Of a stretch of DNA of 64,000 nt, positions 1 to 6,221 are shown one piece after another. The stretch comes from an uncultured Bacillota bacterium (GTDB lineage Bacteria > Bacillota_I > Bacilli_A > RF39 > UBA660), in the NCBI GenBank assembly GCA_900317975.1, contig ONIZ01000001.1, positions 1 to 64,000 of the forward strand, read 5' to 3'. The notes under the pieces are model-generated. The model worked only from the letters and a program-made list of their open reading frames with translations. It searched no databases and was not told where the DNA came from. How positions within the stretch are numbered: position 1 is the stretch's first letter; every line of letters starts with the position of its first letter. Made by a program: the position numbers and the translations under genes.

Positions 1-56
1 GGTAGAGCGCAAAACTGCTAATTTTGATGTAGTTGGTTCGATCCCAACATAAATTA
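1..56 (+). tRNA. tRNA, anticodon GCT, 5' end outside the window
   Basis: Only the D-arm 3' side onward is in the window. The anticodon arm CAAAA-CTGCTAA-TTTTG and the T-arm GTTGG-TTCGATC-CCAAC are clear. GCT would read Ser AGC/AGU codons, but the variable loop is short, unlike normal tRNA-Ser. It is followed by ATTTAG and then GTTTTCT (72-78), the 3' strand of the small RNA element described at 239-377. Confidence 0.7.
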
Positions 57-96
57 ATTTAGTCCTTTCCAGTTTTCTTTGAATTTTATTTAATAT

Positions 97-235
97 GGCC
101 GGGTGGTGAAATAAAAGAATTTAGCTGTCATCACCCTTCTCTTCTTAGTAAGTAGTCAAGATGTACAGATACTTCGAAGGTATACACGTTAATTTGAGGA
201 ATTAAAGTTTGTTGGTTCAAGTCCAACCCCGGCCA
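97..235 (+). tRNA. tRNA (anticodon GAG) interrupted by a 66-nt D-loop intron
   Basis: The acceptor strands GGCCGGG (97-103) and CCCGGCC (228-234) pair perfectly, and the T-arm is GTTGG-TTCAAGT-CCAAC. Deleting 113-178 joins GTGAAAT to GGTATACAC and restores a D-arm (stem GTG/CAC, loop with GG). The anticodon arm TTAAT-TTGAGGA-ATTAA follows, giving a canonical 73-nt tRNA. GAG reads Leu CUC, yet the variable loop is the short class I type, so the amino acid is not certain. The intron is described in its own entry. Confidence 0.85.
113..178 (+). other. 66-nt small tRNA intron (D-loop, before GG)
   Basis: The intron starts AAAAGAATTTAG and ends TACTTCGAA. CTGTCATC (125-132) pairs with GATGTACAG (160-168) with one bulge, and an inner CTT/AAG hairpin is flanked by CCTTCT on one side and TAGTCA on the other. 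The same layout and end sequences occur in the intron at 23669-23730. It lacks room for a group I core, so splicing is inferred to need a nuclease or self-cleavage plus a ligase. The RtcB encoded at 43964 is a candidate. Confidence 0.75.
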
Positions 236-238
236 CTA

Positions 239-377
239 AAAAACTTAATAGTCATAGTTAAAGTTACTTCGATTTTTAGCTCATTTGGTAGAGCATTTGT
301 TTTTGGTACAAAAGGTATTAGGTTCAACTCCTAAAGGATCAATTTAGTTATACTTTACTAGTTTTCTTTAAGTTTTT
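239..377 (+). ncRNA. Two-helix RNA element enclosing tRNA-Gln
   Basis: The outer helix AAAAACTTAA (239-248) pairs with TTAAGTTTTT (368-377). Next come TAGTCAT (249-255) on the left and GTTTTCT (361-367) on the right. The inner helix AGTTAAAGT (256-264) pairs with ACTTTACTA (352-360) with minor irregularity. TACTTC then abuts base 1 of tRNA-Gln, and ATTTAG follows its discriminator base. The conserved strands match those of the D-loop introns, but here they flank a whole tRNA. Confidence 0.7.
271..341 (+). tRNA. tRNA-Gln(TTG)
   Basis: The acceptor GATTTTT pairs with AAGGATC. The anticodon arm is TTTGT-TTTTGGT-ACAAA and the T-arm is TTAGG-TTCAACT-CCTAA. It starts directly at the end of the conserved TACTTC strand, so the surrounding element may replace the usual end processing. 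Confidence 0.85.
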
Positions 378-381
378 ATTT

Positions 382-453
382 GGGCAATTGGATGAGCGAT
401 TTAGTCGGCGGTCTGCAAAACCGTATAGGCCAGTTTGACCCTGGCATTGCCCT
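382..453 (+). tRNA. tRNA-Cys(GCA)
   Basis: The acceptor GGGCAAT/ATTGCCC is perfect. The anticodon loop CTGCAAA sits on the stem CGGT/ACCG, and the T-arm is GCCAG-TTTGACC-CTGGC. It lies just upstream of the permuted tRNA-like module. Confidence 0.88.
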
Positions 454-457
454 CAAA

Positions 458-582
458 TACAAAGTAGTCATTAATAAACTTACTTCGATCATCGGTTCGA
501 ATCCGATATTTTCCGCCATGTTTTGGAAGATTAGCAAAGTGGTTATTGCAAAGCTCTCAGTTTATTAAGTTTTCTCTTTGTA
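458..582 (+). ncRNA. Permuted tRNA-like gene inside the two-helix element
   Basis: The outer helix TACAAAG (458-464) pairs with CTTTGTA (576-582), and the inner helix TTAATAAACT (471-480) pairs with AGTTTATTAA (559-568). TAGTCAT, TACTTCG and GTTTTCT stand in their conserved places. Inside, a 3' tRNA half comes first: T-arm 491-507, acceptor ATTTTCC 508-514, then G and an encoded CCA at 516-518. The 5' half follows: GGAAGAT 525-531 pairs with ATTTTCC, then TA and the D-arm GCAAAGTGGTTATTGC. No complete anticodon arm can be found, so a functional tRNA is not proven. Confidence 0.6.
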
Positions 583-602
583 AATTAAAATACAAATATA
601 AT

Positions 603-682
603 GCGGAAGTGCCACAGTGGTCGACTGGGCCGGTCTCCAAAACCGGAATTTTACAACAAGGGTTCGAATCCTTTCTTCCGCG
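603..682 (+). tRNA. tRNA-Trp(CCA)
   Basis: The acceptor GCGGAAG/CTTCCGC is perfect. The anticodon arm CCGGT-CTCCAAA-ACCGG is perfect, and the T-arm is AAGGG-TTCGAAT-CCTTT. The variable region is slightly long (AATTTTACAAC). Confidence 0.9.
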
Positions 683-690
683 CTAATATA

Positions 691-777
691 TTGGCTCAGT
701 TAGCTAATTACTAACATCTGGAAACGTGCGGTGCCTACCGATAGGACACGTGGAGGTTCGATTCCTTCAGAGCCAAC
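691..777 (+). tRNA. tRNA-like gene, isotype unresolved (possibly Ser GGA)
   Basis: The acceptor TTGGCTC/GAGCCAA and the T-arm GGAGG-TTCGATT-CCTTC are good. The 87-nt length would fit a class II tRNA. A CTGGAAA loop suggests Ser(GGA), but the flanking stem does not pair, while ACGTG (724-728) and CACGT (746-750) do pair. Either the gene is degenerate or it folds in a non-canonical way. Confidence 0.55.
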
Positions 778-788
778 GAGGTAGTTTC

Positions 789-831
789 AACAAGGACTTT
801 TCTACAAGAACGTTCATTATAAAGTCGTTGT
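789..831 (+). ncRNA. Inter-tRNA hairpin
   Basis: AACAAGGACTTT (789-800) pairs with AAAGTCGTTGT (821-831) around a 20-nt loop. It lies between two tRNA genes. The function is unknown and could be merely spacer processing. Confidence 0.45.
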
Positions 832-855
832 GACAAATAGGGAGAGACCTGTACA

Positions 856-930
856 TGGGTTCTTGGCAGATGTGGTCATTGCAGCGGACTGAAAATCCGT
901 AGGACTCCGATCGTAACGGAGAGAGCCCAC
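856..930 (+). tRNA. tRNA-Phe(GAA)
   Basis: The acceptor TGGGTTC/GAGCCCA has one wobble. The D-arm has GCA/TGC, and the anticodon loop CTGAAAA sits on GGA/TCC. The T-stem CTCCG/CGGAG encloses ATCGTAA, which departs from the usual TTCRANY T-loop; tRNA-Gln at 21916 shares this kind of loop. Flanking CTGTACA and TGTACCAG can pair around the gene. Confidence 0.82.
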
Positions 931-978
931 AACAGGATTCGTTTTGTACCAGTGAAGTCTTAGCGAATCCTATATATC

Positions 979-1099
979 AACTCTGTGGTTACTTGATTAG
1001 CATGCAAATTCAGTATCACAAAATCTCAGAGTTATCTTGTTACTTAAGGCGCCAATTTGATCCCTTCGTTTCTAGTGTCGGGAAGTATTAAGAACAAGA
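979..1099 (+). ncRNA. Two adjacent inter-tRNA structured RNAs
   Basis: AACTCTG (979-985) pairs with CAGAGTT (1027-1033), and TCTTGTT (1035-1041) pairs with AACAAGA (1093-1099). Neither contains a T-arm or an open reading frame of note. Both lie between tRNA-Phe and tRNA-Pro. The function is unknown. Confidence 0.4.
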
Positions 1100-1117
1100 A
1101 TTAGGAAAGATTTTTAA

Positions 1118-1197
1118 CTGGGTGTAGCCGGTAATAGGTGACCGGCCTGGTTTGGAGCCAGGATTAAGTTATGCGAGTTCGAGTCCCGTCACCCAGA
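1118..1197 (+). tRNA. tRNA-Pro(TGG) copy 1
   Basis: The acceptor CTGGGTG/CACCCAG and the anticodon arm CCTGG-TTTGGAG-CCAGG are perfect. The T-arm is GCGAG-TTCGAGT-CCCGT with one mismatch. Confidence 0.85.
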
Positions 1198-1205
1198 CAA
1201 TAAAT

Positions 1206-1279
1206 AGGGGAGTAGTTCAGTTGGTTAGAATGCTAGTTTTGGGAACTAGTGGTCGCCGGTTCGAGCCCGGTTTCCCCTA
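1206..1279 (+). tRNA. tRNA-Pro(TGG) copy 2
   Basis: The acceptor AGGGGAG pairs with TTCCCCT. The anticodon arm is CTAGT-TTTGGGA-ACTAG and the T-arm GCCGG-TTCGAGC-CCGGT. It has the same anticodon as the preceding tRNA but a different body, so it is not a simple duplication. Confidence 0.88.
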
Positions 1280-1293
1280 CTGGGTCTAATTTG

Positions 1294-1346
1294 GTAGTAA
1301 TCAAGACGAAGTGGGAACGTTAAAAGATCGTTCAGGAGATCACTAC
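1294..1346 (+). ncRNA. Inter-tRNA stem-loop
   Basis: GTAGTAATC (1294-1302) pairs with GATCACTAC (1338-1346) with one mismatch, and an inner AACG/CGTT stem is present. The function is unknown. Confidence 0.4.
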
Positions 1347-1378
1347 TCAAGCTATTGTATAGAGGATAGTATTTTATA

Positions 1379-1526
1379 AAAAAATGACATTGATAAAGGT
1401 GAGATCGGTATCAAAAGAAGCTGCAGATTCTGATATGCAGAACTCTTATGAGGCAATGGTGTAAAGGAGACAAGCACAGTATCAAACAACTATAGGAAGT
1501 TGCAAATTTCTATAGGGTCATTTTTT
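1379..1526 (+). ncRNA. 148-nt structured RNA with closing helix and T-run
   Basis: AAAAAATGAC (1379-1388) pairs with GTCATTTTTT (1517-1526). Inside are CTGCA/TGCAG and a hairpin made by two CTATAG boxes around GTTGCAAA. There is no T-arm and no convincing reading frame. The outline (long closing helix, T-run at the end) is that of an independent small RNA. I do not recognise the family. Confidence 0.5.
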
Positions 1527-1531
1527 AATAT

Positions 1532-1608
1532 TGGGACGTATCACCTCACTCTGATAAGGTGTCGAAAGTGTAATAGGTCGCATGCGGGTTCGATTCCCGC
1601 CGTCCCAA
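1532..1608 (+). tRNA. tRNA-like gene, isotype unresolved
   Basis: The acceptor TGGGACG/CGTCCCA and the T-arm GCGGG-TTCGATT-CCCGC are perfect. The 46 nt between them have about the right length for D and anticodon arms, but they pair only as CACC/GGTG, with a 12-nt loop. No proper anticodon stem can be drawn. It may be a degenerate or edited tRNA. Confidence 0.55.
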
Positions 1609-1648
1609 CATAGAAGTCTAACTTATCAATAAAGACTTCGCTCACATA

Positions 1649-1718
1649 TCACCGGTACCATTTCTGCAACTCGAGAGGATAATGGATGATGCGGTAGCGT
1701 GTAGCATTATGCCGGTGA
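1649..1718 (+). ncRNA. Acceptor-like structured RNA without T-arm
   Basis: TCACCGG (1649-1655) pairs with CCGGTGA (1712-1718), a 7-bp helix like a tRNA acceptor, but no T-arm is inside. An inner ATAATG/CATTAT hairpin is present. It lies between two tRNA genes. Confidence 0.4.
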
Positions 1719-1722
1719 CCAT

Positions 1723-1796
1723 GCCGAGATAGCTCAATTGGTCAGAGCGCATGATTCATACTCATGAGGTTGAAAGTTCGATTCTTTCTCTCGGTA
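1723..1796 (+). tRNA. tRNA-Met(CAT) or tRNA-Ile2(CAT)
   Basis: The acceptor GCCGAGA/TCTCGGT pairs with one wobble. The anticodon arm CATGA-TTCATAC-TCATG is clear, and the T-arm is GAAAG-TTCGATT-CTTTC. Initiator, elongator and lysidine-modified Ile cannot be told apart by eye. Confidence 0.85.
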
Positions 1797-1825
1797 CAAA
1801 AACTAATTATTAATTATTATATATT

Positions 1826-2827
1826 ATGAAAACAATAGAAAATTATTTGAAAGAATCATTACTTAAACATATTGCAATAGAATTGAAAGATGAAGATATT
1901 ATATATGAAAAGTATGGAGAATATGATGGATGTTCTGAATTATCAGAATTTATTTATAATAAGCTTCAAAAAAACAATTTCAATAATATAGAAATAGAAT
2001 ATAAAGAAGTAGAAAATATTGAAAATATTGTTTTTGATAAATTATATATTATATTTAAAGAATCTAAAGATAATATAATTAATTATTTAATTCCAAGTAA
2101 GTATGATAGACAAATTCTTATTGATAATGGATTTGATGATAATTATGAAGAATATTCAGTAATAAATAAAGATACTAATAGATTCAAATATTGTTTGATT
2201 GTTTTATATACAACAAGTTTTAGAAATACAAAAATTAAATCAATATTAAATCATGAATTGAATCATATGTATGTTGATTATAAGTTACAGTTACAAGGTT
2301 TAAAATCATTTTTTGAATTATTTAATAATTTATCTTATAAACGTACAAAAGAATATAATCAGCATAAGCATCCAGTTCGAGCAAGACAACTTAAAAATGC
2401 TTTATATTTGATGAATGAATATGAAAAGAATGCATTTATTTCTCAATTATGTTCAGAAATCAGGGAGTTAAAAAAATCTGATGAATATTATAGAAATGGA
2501 AGATTAGATGCAAATAAAATATATTATATGATTCAACAATTAGACATATATAAAGCATATATGAATATTGGTAATTTTATTAATGATTATGATAATGATG
2601 CATTAACAAGAAATGAAAAAGAAATAATTCTTGATGAATGGAAAAATATTTATAATGAAGATTTGACATTAGAACAAATATTTAAGAAATTGAAACAAAA
2701 ATTCATTAAAACAAAACAAAAAATTGAAAGCATCATACCTAAGAAAATAGTAGAAGAATATAGAGATATTAAAGATATATTTGGAATGGATTCGGGTGTT
2801 GATATTAGTAATCCATCTATAATATAA
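1826..2827 (+). CDS. Leader-bearing protein with HExxH zinc-peptidase-like motif
   Basis: 333 residues, no family recognised. The N-terminus MKTIENYLKES fits the short leader shared by many proteins of this phage. Around residues 141-147 there is LNHELNH, an HExxH motif followed by hydrophobic residues, as in zinc metallopeptidases; a third metal ligand was not identified. The gene is very AT-rich, more like the homing-endonuclease genes at 19 and 21 kb than like its other neighbours. It sits inside the RNA array, which suggests late insertion. Peptidase activity is only a possibility. Confidence 0.7.
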   Translation: MKTIENYLKESLLKHIAIELKDEDIIYEKYGEYDGCSELSEFIYNKLQKNNFNNIEIEYKEVENIENIVFDKLYIIFKESKDNIINYLIPSKYDRQILIDNGFDDNYEEYSVINKDTNRFKYCLIVLYTTSFRNTKIKSILNHELNHMYVDYKLQLQGLKSFFELFNNLSYKRTKEYNQHKHPVRARQLKNALYLMNEYEKNAFISQLCSEIRELKKSDEYYRNGRLDANKIYYMIQQLDIYKAYMNIGNFINDYDNDALTRNEKEIILDEWKNIYNEDLTLEQIFKKLKQKFIKTKQKIESIIPKKIVEEYRDIKDIFGMDSGVDISNPSII

Positions 2828-2846
2828 TAAAATTTCTGAATAATTT

Positions 2847-2918
2847 GCGGCTGTCGTATAACGGCTATTATACTCGCCTTCCAAGCCAGGGACGTGGGTT
2901 CGACTCCCATCAGCCGCT
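2847..2918 (+). tRNA. tRNA-Gly(TCC)
   Basis: The acceptor GCGGCTG/CAGCCGC is perfect. The anticodon loop CTTCCAA sits on CTCGC/GCCAG with one mismatch. The T-arm is GTGGG-TTCGACT-CCCAT. Confidence 0.85.
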
Positions 2919-2942
2919 CTATAAAAATAACTATAAAAAATA

Positions 2943-2980
2943 TTGAATTTTTAAAAGTTTTTACTATATTATATATGTAA
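2943..2980 (+). promoter_or_regulatory. Early-type promoter motif
   Basis: TTGAATT is followed about 13 nt later by ACTATATTATATATGTAA. The same pair of boxes recurs before at least a dozen other genes or RNA arrays in the window. The host -7 consensus (TAnnTTTG) is not seen. Confidence 0.55.
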
Positions 2981-3111
2981 TTATAAAATATTAAAGTTAT
3001 GGGACCAGATAAATATCGTAAGTAATAAAAGTTTCCTGAAACTATAAATCAGGTGGCGGCCTCTCTGAAAAATTCAGAGTTGTAATTTCAAAACATTAAA
3101 AATTTAAAATT

Positions 3112-3522
3112 ATGAATAGAAATATTTTAAATCAGGCATTCATCACAATGGGTTACCGACAAATGTCAGATTTTACTACTGGTAATGTTTATGGAAAACC
3201 TATTGGTTTTGGAATTATAGTTGCAAAGATTGATAAAAATCACAAAGAAATCACGTTTAAGTCATTATTCAGAAATTATACAACTGATGAGATTACCGCT
3301 TGGTTAACTTCTAAGATGAATATTGATTATACTGATCCTAAAGCTGGATATGAAACACTTGATGAAGAAAATCTATATAATCAATATATAAATGATATAG
3401 CATCTACAGAAACCGAACATGGAGATATAATAAATAAATTTATGTCTAATGGTGCCGAATATAAAAATAGTACTTTTGCATTTAGTTCAAAGTATGATAT
3501 TATGTCAATGTTCAATTTATAA
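3112..3522 (+). CDS. Hypothetical protein, 136 aa
   Basis: I do not recognise a family. The protein is soluble, without signal peptide or membrane segment. It is the first gene after the promoter motif at 2943-2980. About 130 nt of leader lies between, including a CTCTGAA/TTCAGAG hairpin at 3062-3080 that may affect translation. It is followed after 6 nt by the next gene, so the two probably form a short operon. Confidence 0.7.
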   Translation: MNRNILNQAFITMGYRQMSDFTTGNVYGKPIGFGIIVAKIDKNHKEITFKSLFRNYTTDEITAWLTSKMNIDYTDPKAGYETLDEENLYNQYINDIASTETEHGDIINKFMSNGAEYKNSTFAFSSKYDIMSMFNL

Positions 3523-3528
3523 TTATAT

Positions 3529-3855
3529 ATGATAACAATTAAAAAACTTAATAAAAAATACGGGAAACGTAAAATTCAGGTTTTTGAAGATAGTAAAAAA
3601 CTCGGAGAAATTACTGAATGTTGGCATTGGATTTGCATTCCTAAAGAAAATCATGAAATTCTTAGAAAAATAGCTATAGAGAATCTTTGGTGGTTGCTTC
3701 ATACAGATAATCTTGATGAAGATGTAACTGAACAAGAAGCATGGGAAGAAAAGATTGAACGTTGGGATAAAGGACATTCTTATGGAGCAGATAATAAATC
3801 ATTATTCTTTCCAGGAGAAAAAGAAATAGCTTTAAATTCTATAAATAATAAATAA
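3529..3855 (+). CDS. Hypothetical protein, 108 aa
   Basis: Lysine-rich start (MITIKKLNKKYGKRKIQ) followed by an acidic, tryptophan-containing middle (residues about 30-85). No family recognised. The stop codon touches the closing helix of the large structured RNA at 3855-4141, so the messenger probably runs into that RNA or is cut there. Confidence 0.7.
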   Translation: MITIKKLNKKYGKRKIQVFEDSKKLGEITECWHWICIPKENHEILRKIAIENLWWLLHTDNLDEDVTEQEAWEEKIERWDKGHSYGADNKSLFFPGEKEIALNSINNK

Positions 3856-4141
3856 CAACAAGTACAGGCCTCTGAGTAGTATCAGGGTAATTCTTTAAAT
3901 AATAACTCGAGTAAAATTAGAGAAGTAGATTGGAACTGAAAGAGTTTTCTCTGCCTGATGAAAGGAGTTGGTTGAGTTAATTCTCAAGATGTGAAGAGCA
4001 GCAGATTCCGTGAGGAGCCATACGTGGGAACACAACAAAAGTCATAAAACAGCGCAAGTGCCTAATAGCGGGTTTCCTGATTAAGTCTTAGCGGATGATA
4101 AAAGGTTGCAAAAGTCTGTACCTCGCAAATTTACTTGTTGT
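3855..4141 (+). ncRNA. Large (287-nt) structured RNA of unknown family
   Basis: ACAACAAGTA (3855-3864) pairs perfectly with TACTTGTTGT (4132-4141), followed by a T-run. The interior is G-rich for this genome and has several short inverted repeats but no reading frame. It lacks the conserved boxes of RNase P RNA, tmRNA and group I introns. Size and position beside a tRNA array recall the large phage RNAs GOLLD and ROOL, but no specific match can be shown by eye. Confidence 0.5.
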
Positions 4142-4148
4142 TTTTAAT

Positions 4149-4232
4149 ATTATATAATGTGAGAAAGTAATCTTAATGTAGAGGTTTGGTGTAATAAGGA
4201 CGCTTAGCATATACTAAACAGCATTATATAAT
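4149..4232 (+). ncRNA. Structured RNA with 11-bp closing helix
   Basis: ATTATATAATG (4149-4159) pairs perfectly with CATTATATAAT (4222-4232). The 62-nt interior has no T-arm. It ends 4 nt before tRNA-Arg(ACG). Confidence 0.45.
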
Positions 4233-4236
4233 TTAT

Positions 4237-4323
4237 GCCCCGTTAAAGCGTAACTGAATGACCGCCCCAGAATACGGATCTGGTCTACGAAAGTAGTTGT
4301 GGGTTTGAATCCTACACGGGGTA
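4237..4323 (+). tRNA. tRNA with anticodon ACG (Arg) and long variable arm
   Basis: The acceptor GCCCCGT/ACGGGGT, the anticodon arm CCAGA-ATACGGA-TCTGG and the T-arm GTGGG-TTTGAAT-CCTAC are clear. The variable region forms CTAC-GAAA-GTAG, a class II arm normally seen in Leu, Ser or Tyr tRNAs, which conflicts with an Arg anticodon. Confidence 0.75.
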
Positions 4324-4326
4324 CTT

Positions 4327-4507
4327 AACATACTACAAGTTAGGAGGATAAGGGTTCGAATCCCTTCTTTTTCGGTAAAAAGTATTTTCAAAGAGGATGC
4401 AGGTGTATGGTATGAATTTTGTATGAATTACAATAAGTATATATACGGACTGTGAGATGGCCAACTGTAAAATTTCAGAGAGTGATCATTATCTGATTGA
4501 GTATGTT
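4327..4507 (+). ncRNA. Closing-helix RNA containing a tRNA 3' half (permuted candidate)
   Basis: AACATACT (4327-4334) pairs with AGTATGTT (4500-4507). Inside is a T-arm AAGGG-TTCGAAT-CCCTT followed by CTTTTTC, but no matching acceptor strand lies upstream. Downstream, GAGGATG could pair with CTTTTTC with one mismatch. That would make this another permuted tRNA, but the D and anticodon arms are unclear. Confidence 0.35.
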
Positions 4508-4512
4508 TATTT

Positions 4513-4586
4513 ACCCTGGTAGTTCAACGGAATAAGAATAAGGGTTTCCTAAACCTTTGATTTGGGTTCGATTCCCAGCTGGGGTA
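4513..4586 (+). tRNA. tRNA-Arg(CCT)
   Basis: The acceptor ACCCTGG/CTGGGGT pairs with wobbles. The anticodon arm is AGGGT-TTCCTAA-ACCTT and the T-arm TTGGG-TTCGATT-CCCAG. Confidence 0.85.
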
Positions 4587-4590
4587 CAAA

Positions 4591-4693
4591 TGGAGGTTCA
4601 CTTGCAATAGTGGAAAAGTCTTATGAAGGCCTATAAGATACTATTCATTATGAAGAAACTAATTGAATTCTGATAGTGATAAAGATACCTCCA
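4591..4693 (+). ncRNA. Acceptor-like structured RNA, 103 nt
   Basis: TGGAGGT (4591-4597) pairs perfectly with ACCTCCA (4687-4693), followed by C. There is no T-arm and no reading frame inside. It fills the space between tRNA-Arg(CCT) and the intron-bearing tRNA-Arg(TCT). Confidence 0.4.
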
Positions 4694-4696
4694 CCC

Positions 4697-4987
4697 GCCC
4701 CGATAGCTCAACGGATAGAGCATCGGTCTTTACGGTTAGCAAAATGGTAGGAGTGCTTATAATGATAACACTAATTTATAAGTAGAAGCTGGCTAATTCG
4801 AGGAAGCTATAAGCCATTCATAATTGATAAAATTATAGTAATCACGAGCTAAATGGAACTAATTCCTAAATGTGTACAGACTATATACCAGCTACTTGTG
4901 TTTGAAATAAATAAGTAAAGAGATAGTCGATTCTTATTTAATTAAGAAGCTAAACCGAGGATGAAGGTTCGATTCCTTCTCGGGGTA
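4697..4987 (+). tRNA. tRNA-Arg(TCT) with a group I intron
   Basis: The exons are 4697-4730 and 4950-4987. Joined, they give acceptor GCCCCGA/TCGGGGT, anticodon arm TCGGT-CTTCTAA-ACCGA and T-arm GAAGG-TTCGATT-CCTTC. The intron (about 4731-4949) carries the core strings GAGCTAAAT, ACAGACTATA (P7) and ATAGTC (P7 partner) and ends in G. The splice sites are inferred from restoring a 7-nt loop; P1 pairing is weak, so they could be off by a base. Confidence 0.78.
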
Positions 4988-5100
4988 CTATTAGATATTA
5001 TATTTGAATTACGTAATATATAATATGATTTTCTAATACGAGGGCTAAGAGGCGAAACGCGTAGCTAAGTTTGTAGGTATCTAAGGAAAAACCTTCAAAT

Positions 5101-5564
5101 ACTCCGATAACTCAATTGGTAGAGTAACAACAAACAGAAATGCATAGGCGAGAAATCCCTATGCAGAATCTCCTAAATTCGGTGGAAATCCTGATAGCAG
5201 TGTGGGTACATGCTGGCGCTAACCAATACGGTGTAAGGACATACCGAGCTAAGTTGAGAGACTATACCTTCAAATGCTTGTCAAGATTGGGAAAACAAGT
5301 TAGCCTCATAAATGTGTAAGACTGAACGGGAGATACCTAAGTTGAAATTTGACGAGTAATAAAGATGAGAGACAACCATCATTAAAAAGCTAATGAAAGT
5401 CAACTAGCTAGAATTTCAATATGGTAAAACGGTCAAGGCCACAACAAATAAATACTTAAGTCCCATAGGAAAATGTGAATGAGTTGGACGCATTCCTATT
5501 TGTTTGGCTATGGTAACATAGAGTGGTAAGTTGTAAGTTATGGGTTCAAATCCCAATCGGAGTA
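5101..5564 (+). tRNA. tRNA with a long (about 420-nt) group I intron, isotype unresolved
   Basis: The acceptor ACTCCGA/TCGGAGT, the D-arm ACTC/GAGT, the anticodon stem ACAAC/GTTGT and the T-arm with TTCAAAT are visible. The insertion has the group I strings GCTAA, GAGCTAAG and GAGACTATA, the last marking P7. The anticodon cannot be read because the 5' splice site is unclear. The 3' part of the insertion holds extra hairpins, for example ATAGGAA/TTCCTAT. Confidence 0.65.
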
Positions 5565-5571
5565 CAAAATA

Positions 5572-5690
5572 AAGACTAATTCATATCAGATAAAGATGAG
5601 AATCGTAATTCTGTAAATTAGACACCGTAATCAGGTCGGTCTAAGTATAGTTTAAGAAAAACATTATTTGGTTATGAATTTTAGTCTCTT
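5572..5690 (+). ncRNA. Structured RNA with AAGACTAA closing helix
   Basis: AGACTAA (5573-5579) pairs with TTAGTCT (5681-5687). There is no T-arm. It sits directly before a second closing-helix RNA. Confidence 0.4.
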
Positions 5691-5695
5691 ATAAA

Positions 5696-5822
5696 AAATT
5701 CTGAAGTAATATGAAAGATTAGTGGTCGTCGTCAGAAATGACGGGTTCTGGAAATGAATCTTAATAAACCGCGTCCAATAGAGGGGAAGTCTTCACATAT
5801 TGAGTTGCAACCTTCAGAATTT
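5696..5822 (+). ncRNA. Structured RNA with 11-bp closing helix
   Basis: AAATTCTGAAG (5696-5706) pairs perfectly with CTTCAGAATTT (5812-5822). An inner CGTCA-GAAA-TGACG hairpin with a GNRA loop is present. It ends 3 nt before tRNA-Gly(GCC). Confidence 0.45.
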
Positions 5823-5825
5823 CAT

Positions 5826-5897
5826 GCAGCATTCGTATAACGGTAATTATATCTGCTTGCCATGCAGAGGATGGCTGTTCGATTCAGCTATGCTGCT
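5826..5897 (+). tRNA. tRNA-Gly(GCC)
   Basis: The acceptor GCAGCAT/ATGCTGC and the anticodon arm TCTGC-TTGCCAT-GCAGA are perfect. The T-arm is GGCTG-TTCGATT-CAGCT. Confidence 0.9.
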
Positions 5898-6040
5898 CTA
5901 TATTCAAATTGAAGGAAACAGTTGAGGTAATAGTCAAAAGAAGTTACTGTAGGCAACCACAAGTCGATAATTAAAGAGTGGGAAGTAAAGACGCTCCTTG
6001 TAGAGTTGTACAGGATAGTGGAATGTAGATTTGATAAAAT
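5898..6040 (+). other. Inter-tRNA spacer with a TAGTCA string
   Basis: No tRNA or reading frame is supported here. AATAGTCAAAAGAAGTTACTG (from about 5919) resembles the left strand of the two-helix element but lacks the TTCGA ending and a pairing partner, so it may be a remnant. Confidence 0.25.
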
Positions 6041-6137
6041 AAACTTTATAGAAGAACAAGGTGCAAGACCAAGATGACCTCAAGTTATAAATGGTTGAAG
6101 GCGTTAGTTTAGTTAGTATAAAACATCTATAAAGTTT
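6041..6137 (+). ncRNA. Structured RNA with 12-bp closing helix
   Basis: AAACTTTATAGA (6041-6052) pairs perfectly with TCTATAAAGTTT (6126-6137). There is no T-arm. It lies 6 nt before tRNA-His. Confidence 0.45.
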
Positions 6138-6143
6138 TAACAT

Positions 6144-6217
6144 GGTGTACGTGGCCGAGAGGTTTAGGCGCAAGTTTGTGGCACTTGTCTACGCAGGTTC
6201 GAATCCTGTCGTGCACC
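6144..6217 (+). tRNA. tRNA-His(GTG)
   Basis: The acceptor GTGTACG/CGTGCAC is extended by an extra G at 6144 opposite C at 6217, the G-1:C73 pair typical of tRNA-His. The anticodon arm is CAAGT-TTGTGGC-ACTTG and the T-arm GCAGG-TTCGAAT-CCTGT. Confidence 0.92.
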
Positions 6218-6221
6218 CAAT

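Noticed and set aside
97-235. Group I intron as explanation of the D-loop inserts
   Set aside because: TAGTCA recalls the P7 strand of group I introns, but 62-66 nt cannot hold the P3-P8 core and no IGS/P1 is visible.
380-568. Open frame of 62 codons
   Set aside because: It lies entirely across tRNA-Cys and the permuted tRNA-like module; the frame is a by-product of the RNA genes.
3950-3975. Hammerhead ribozyme core (CTGATGA)
   Set aside because: The string is present but the GAAA box and flanking stems needed for a hammerhead are not found.
3855-4141. RNase P RNA
   Set aside because: Size is near a small RNase P RNA, but the conserved GAGGAAAGTC and ACAGAAA boxes are missing.
5934-6173. 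Minus-strand frame of 79 codons
   Set aside because: It overlaps a closing-helix RNA and tRNA-His; no protein features.
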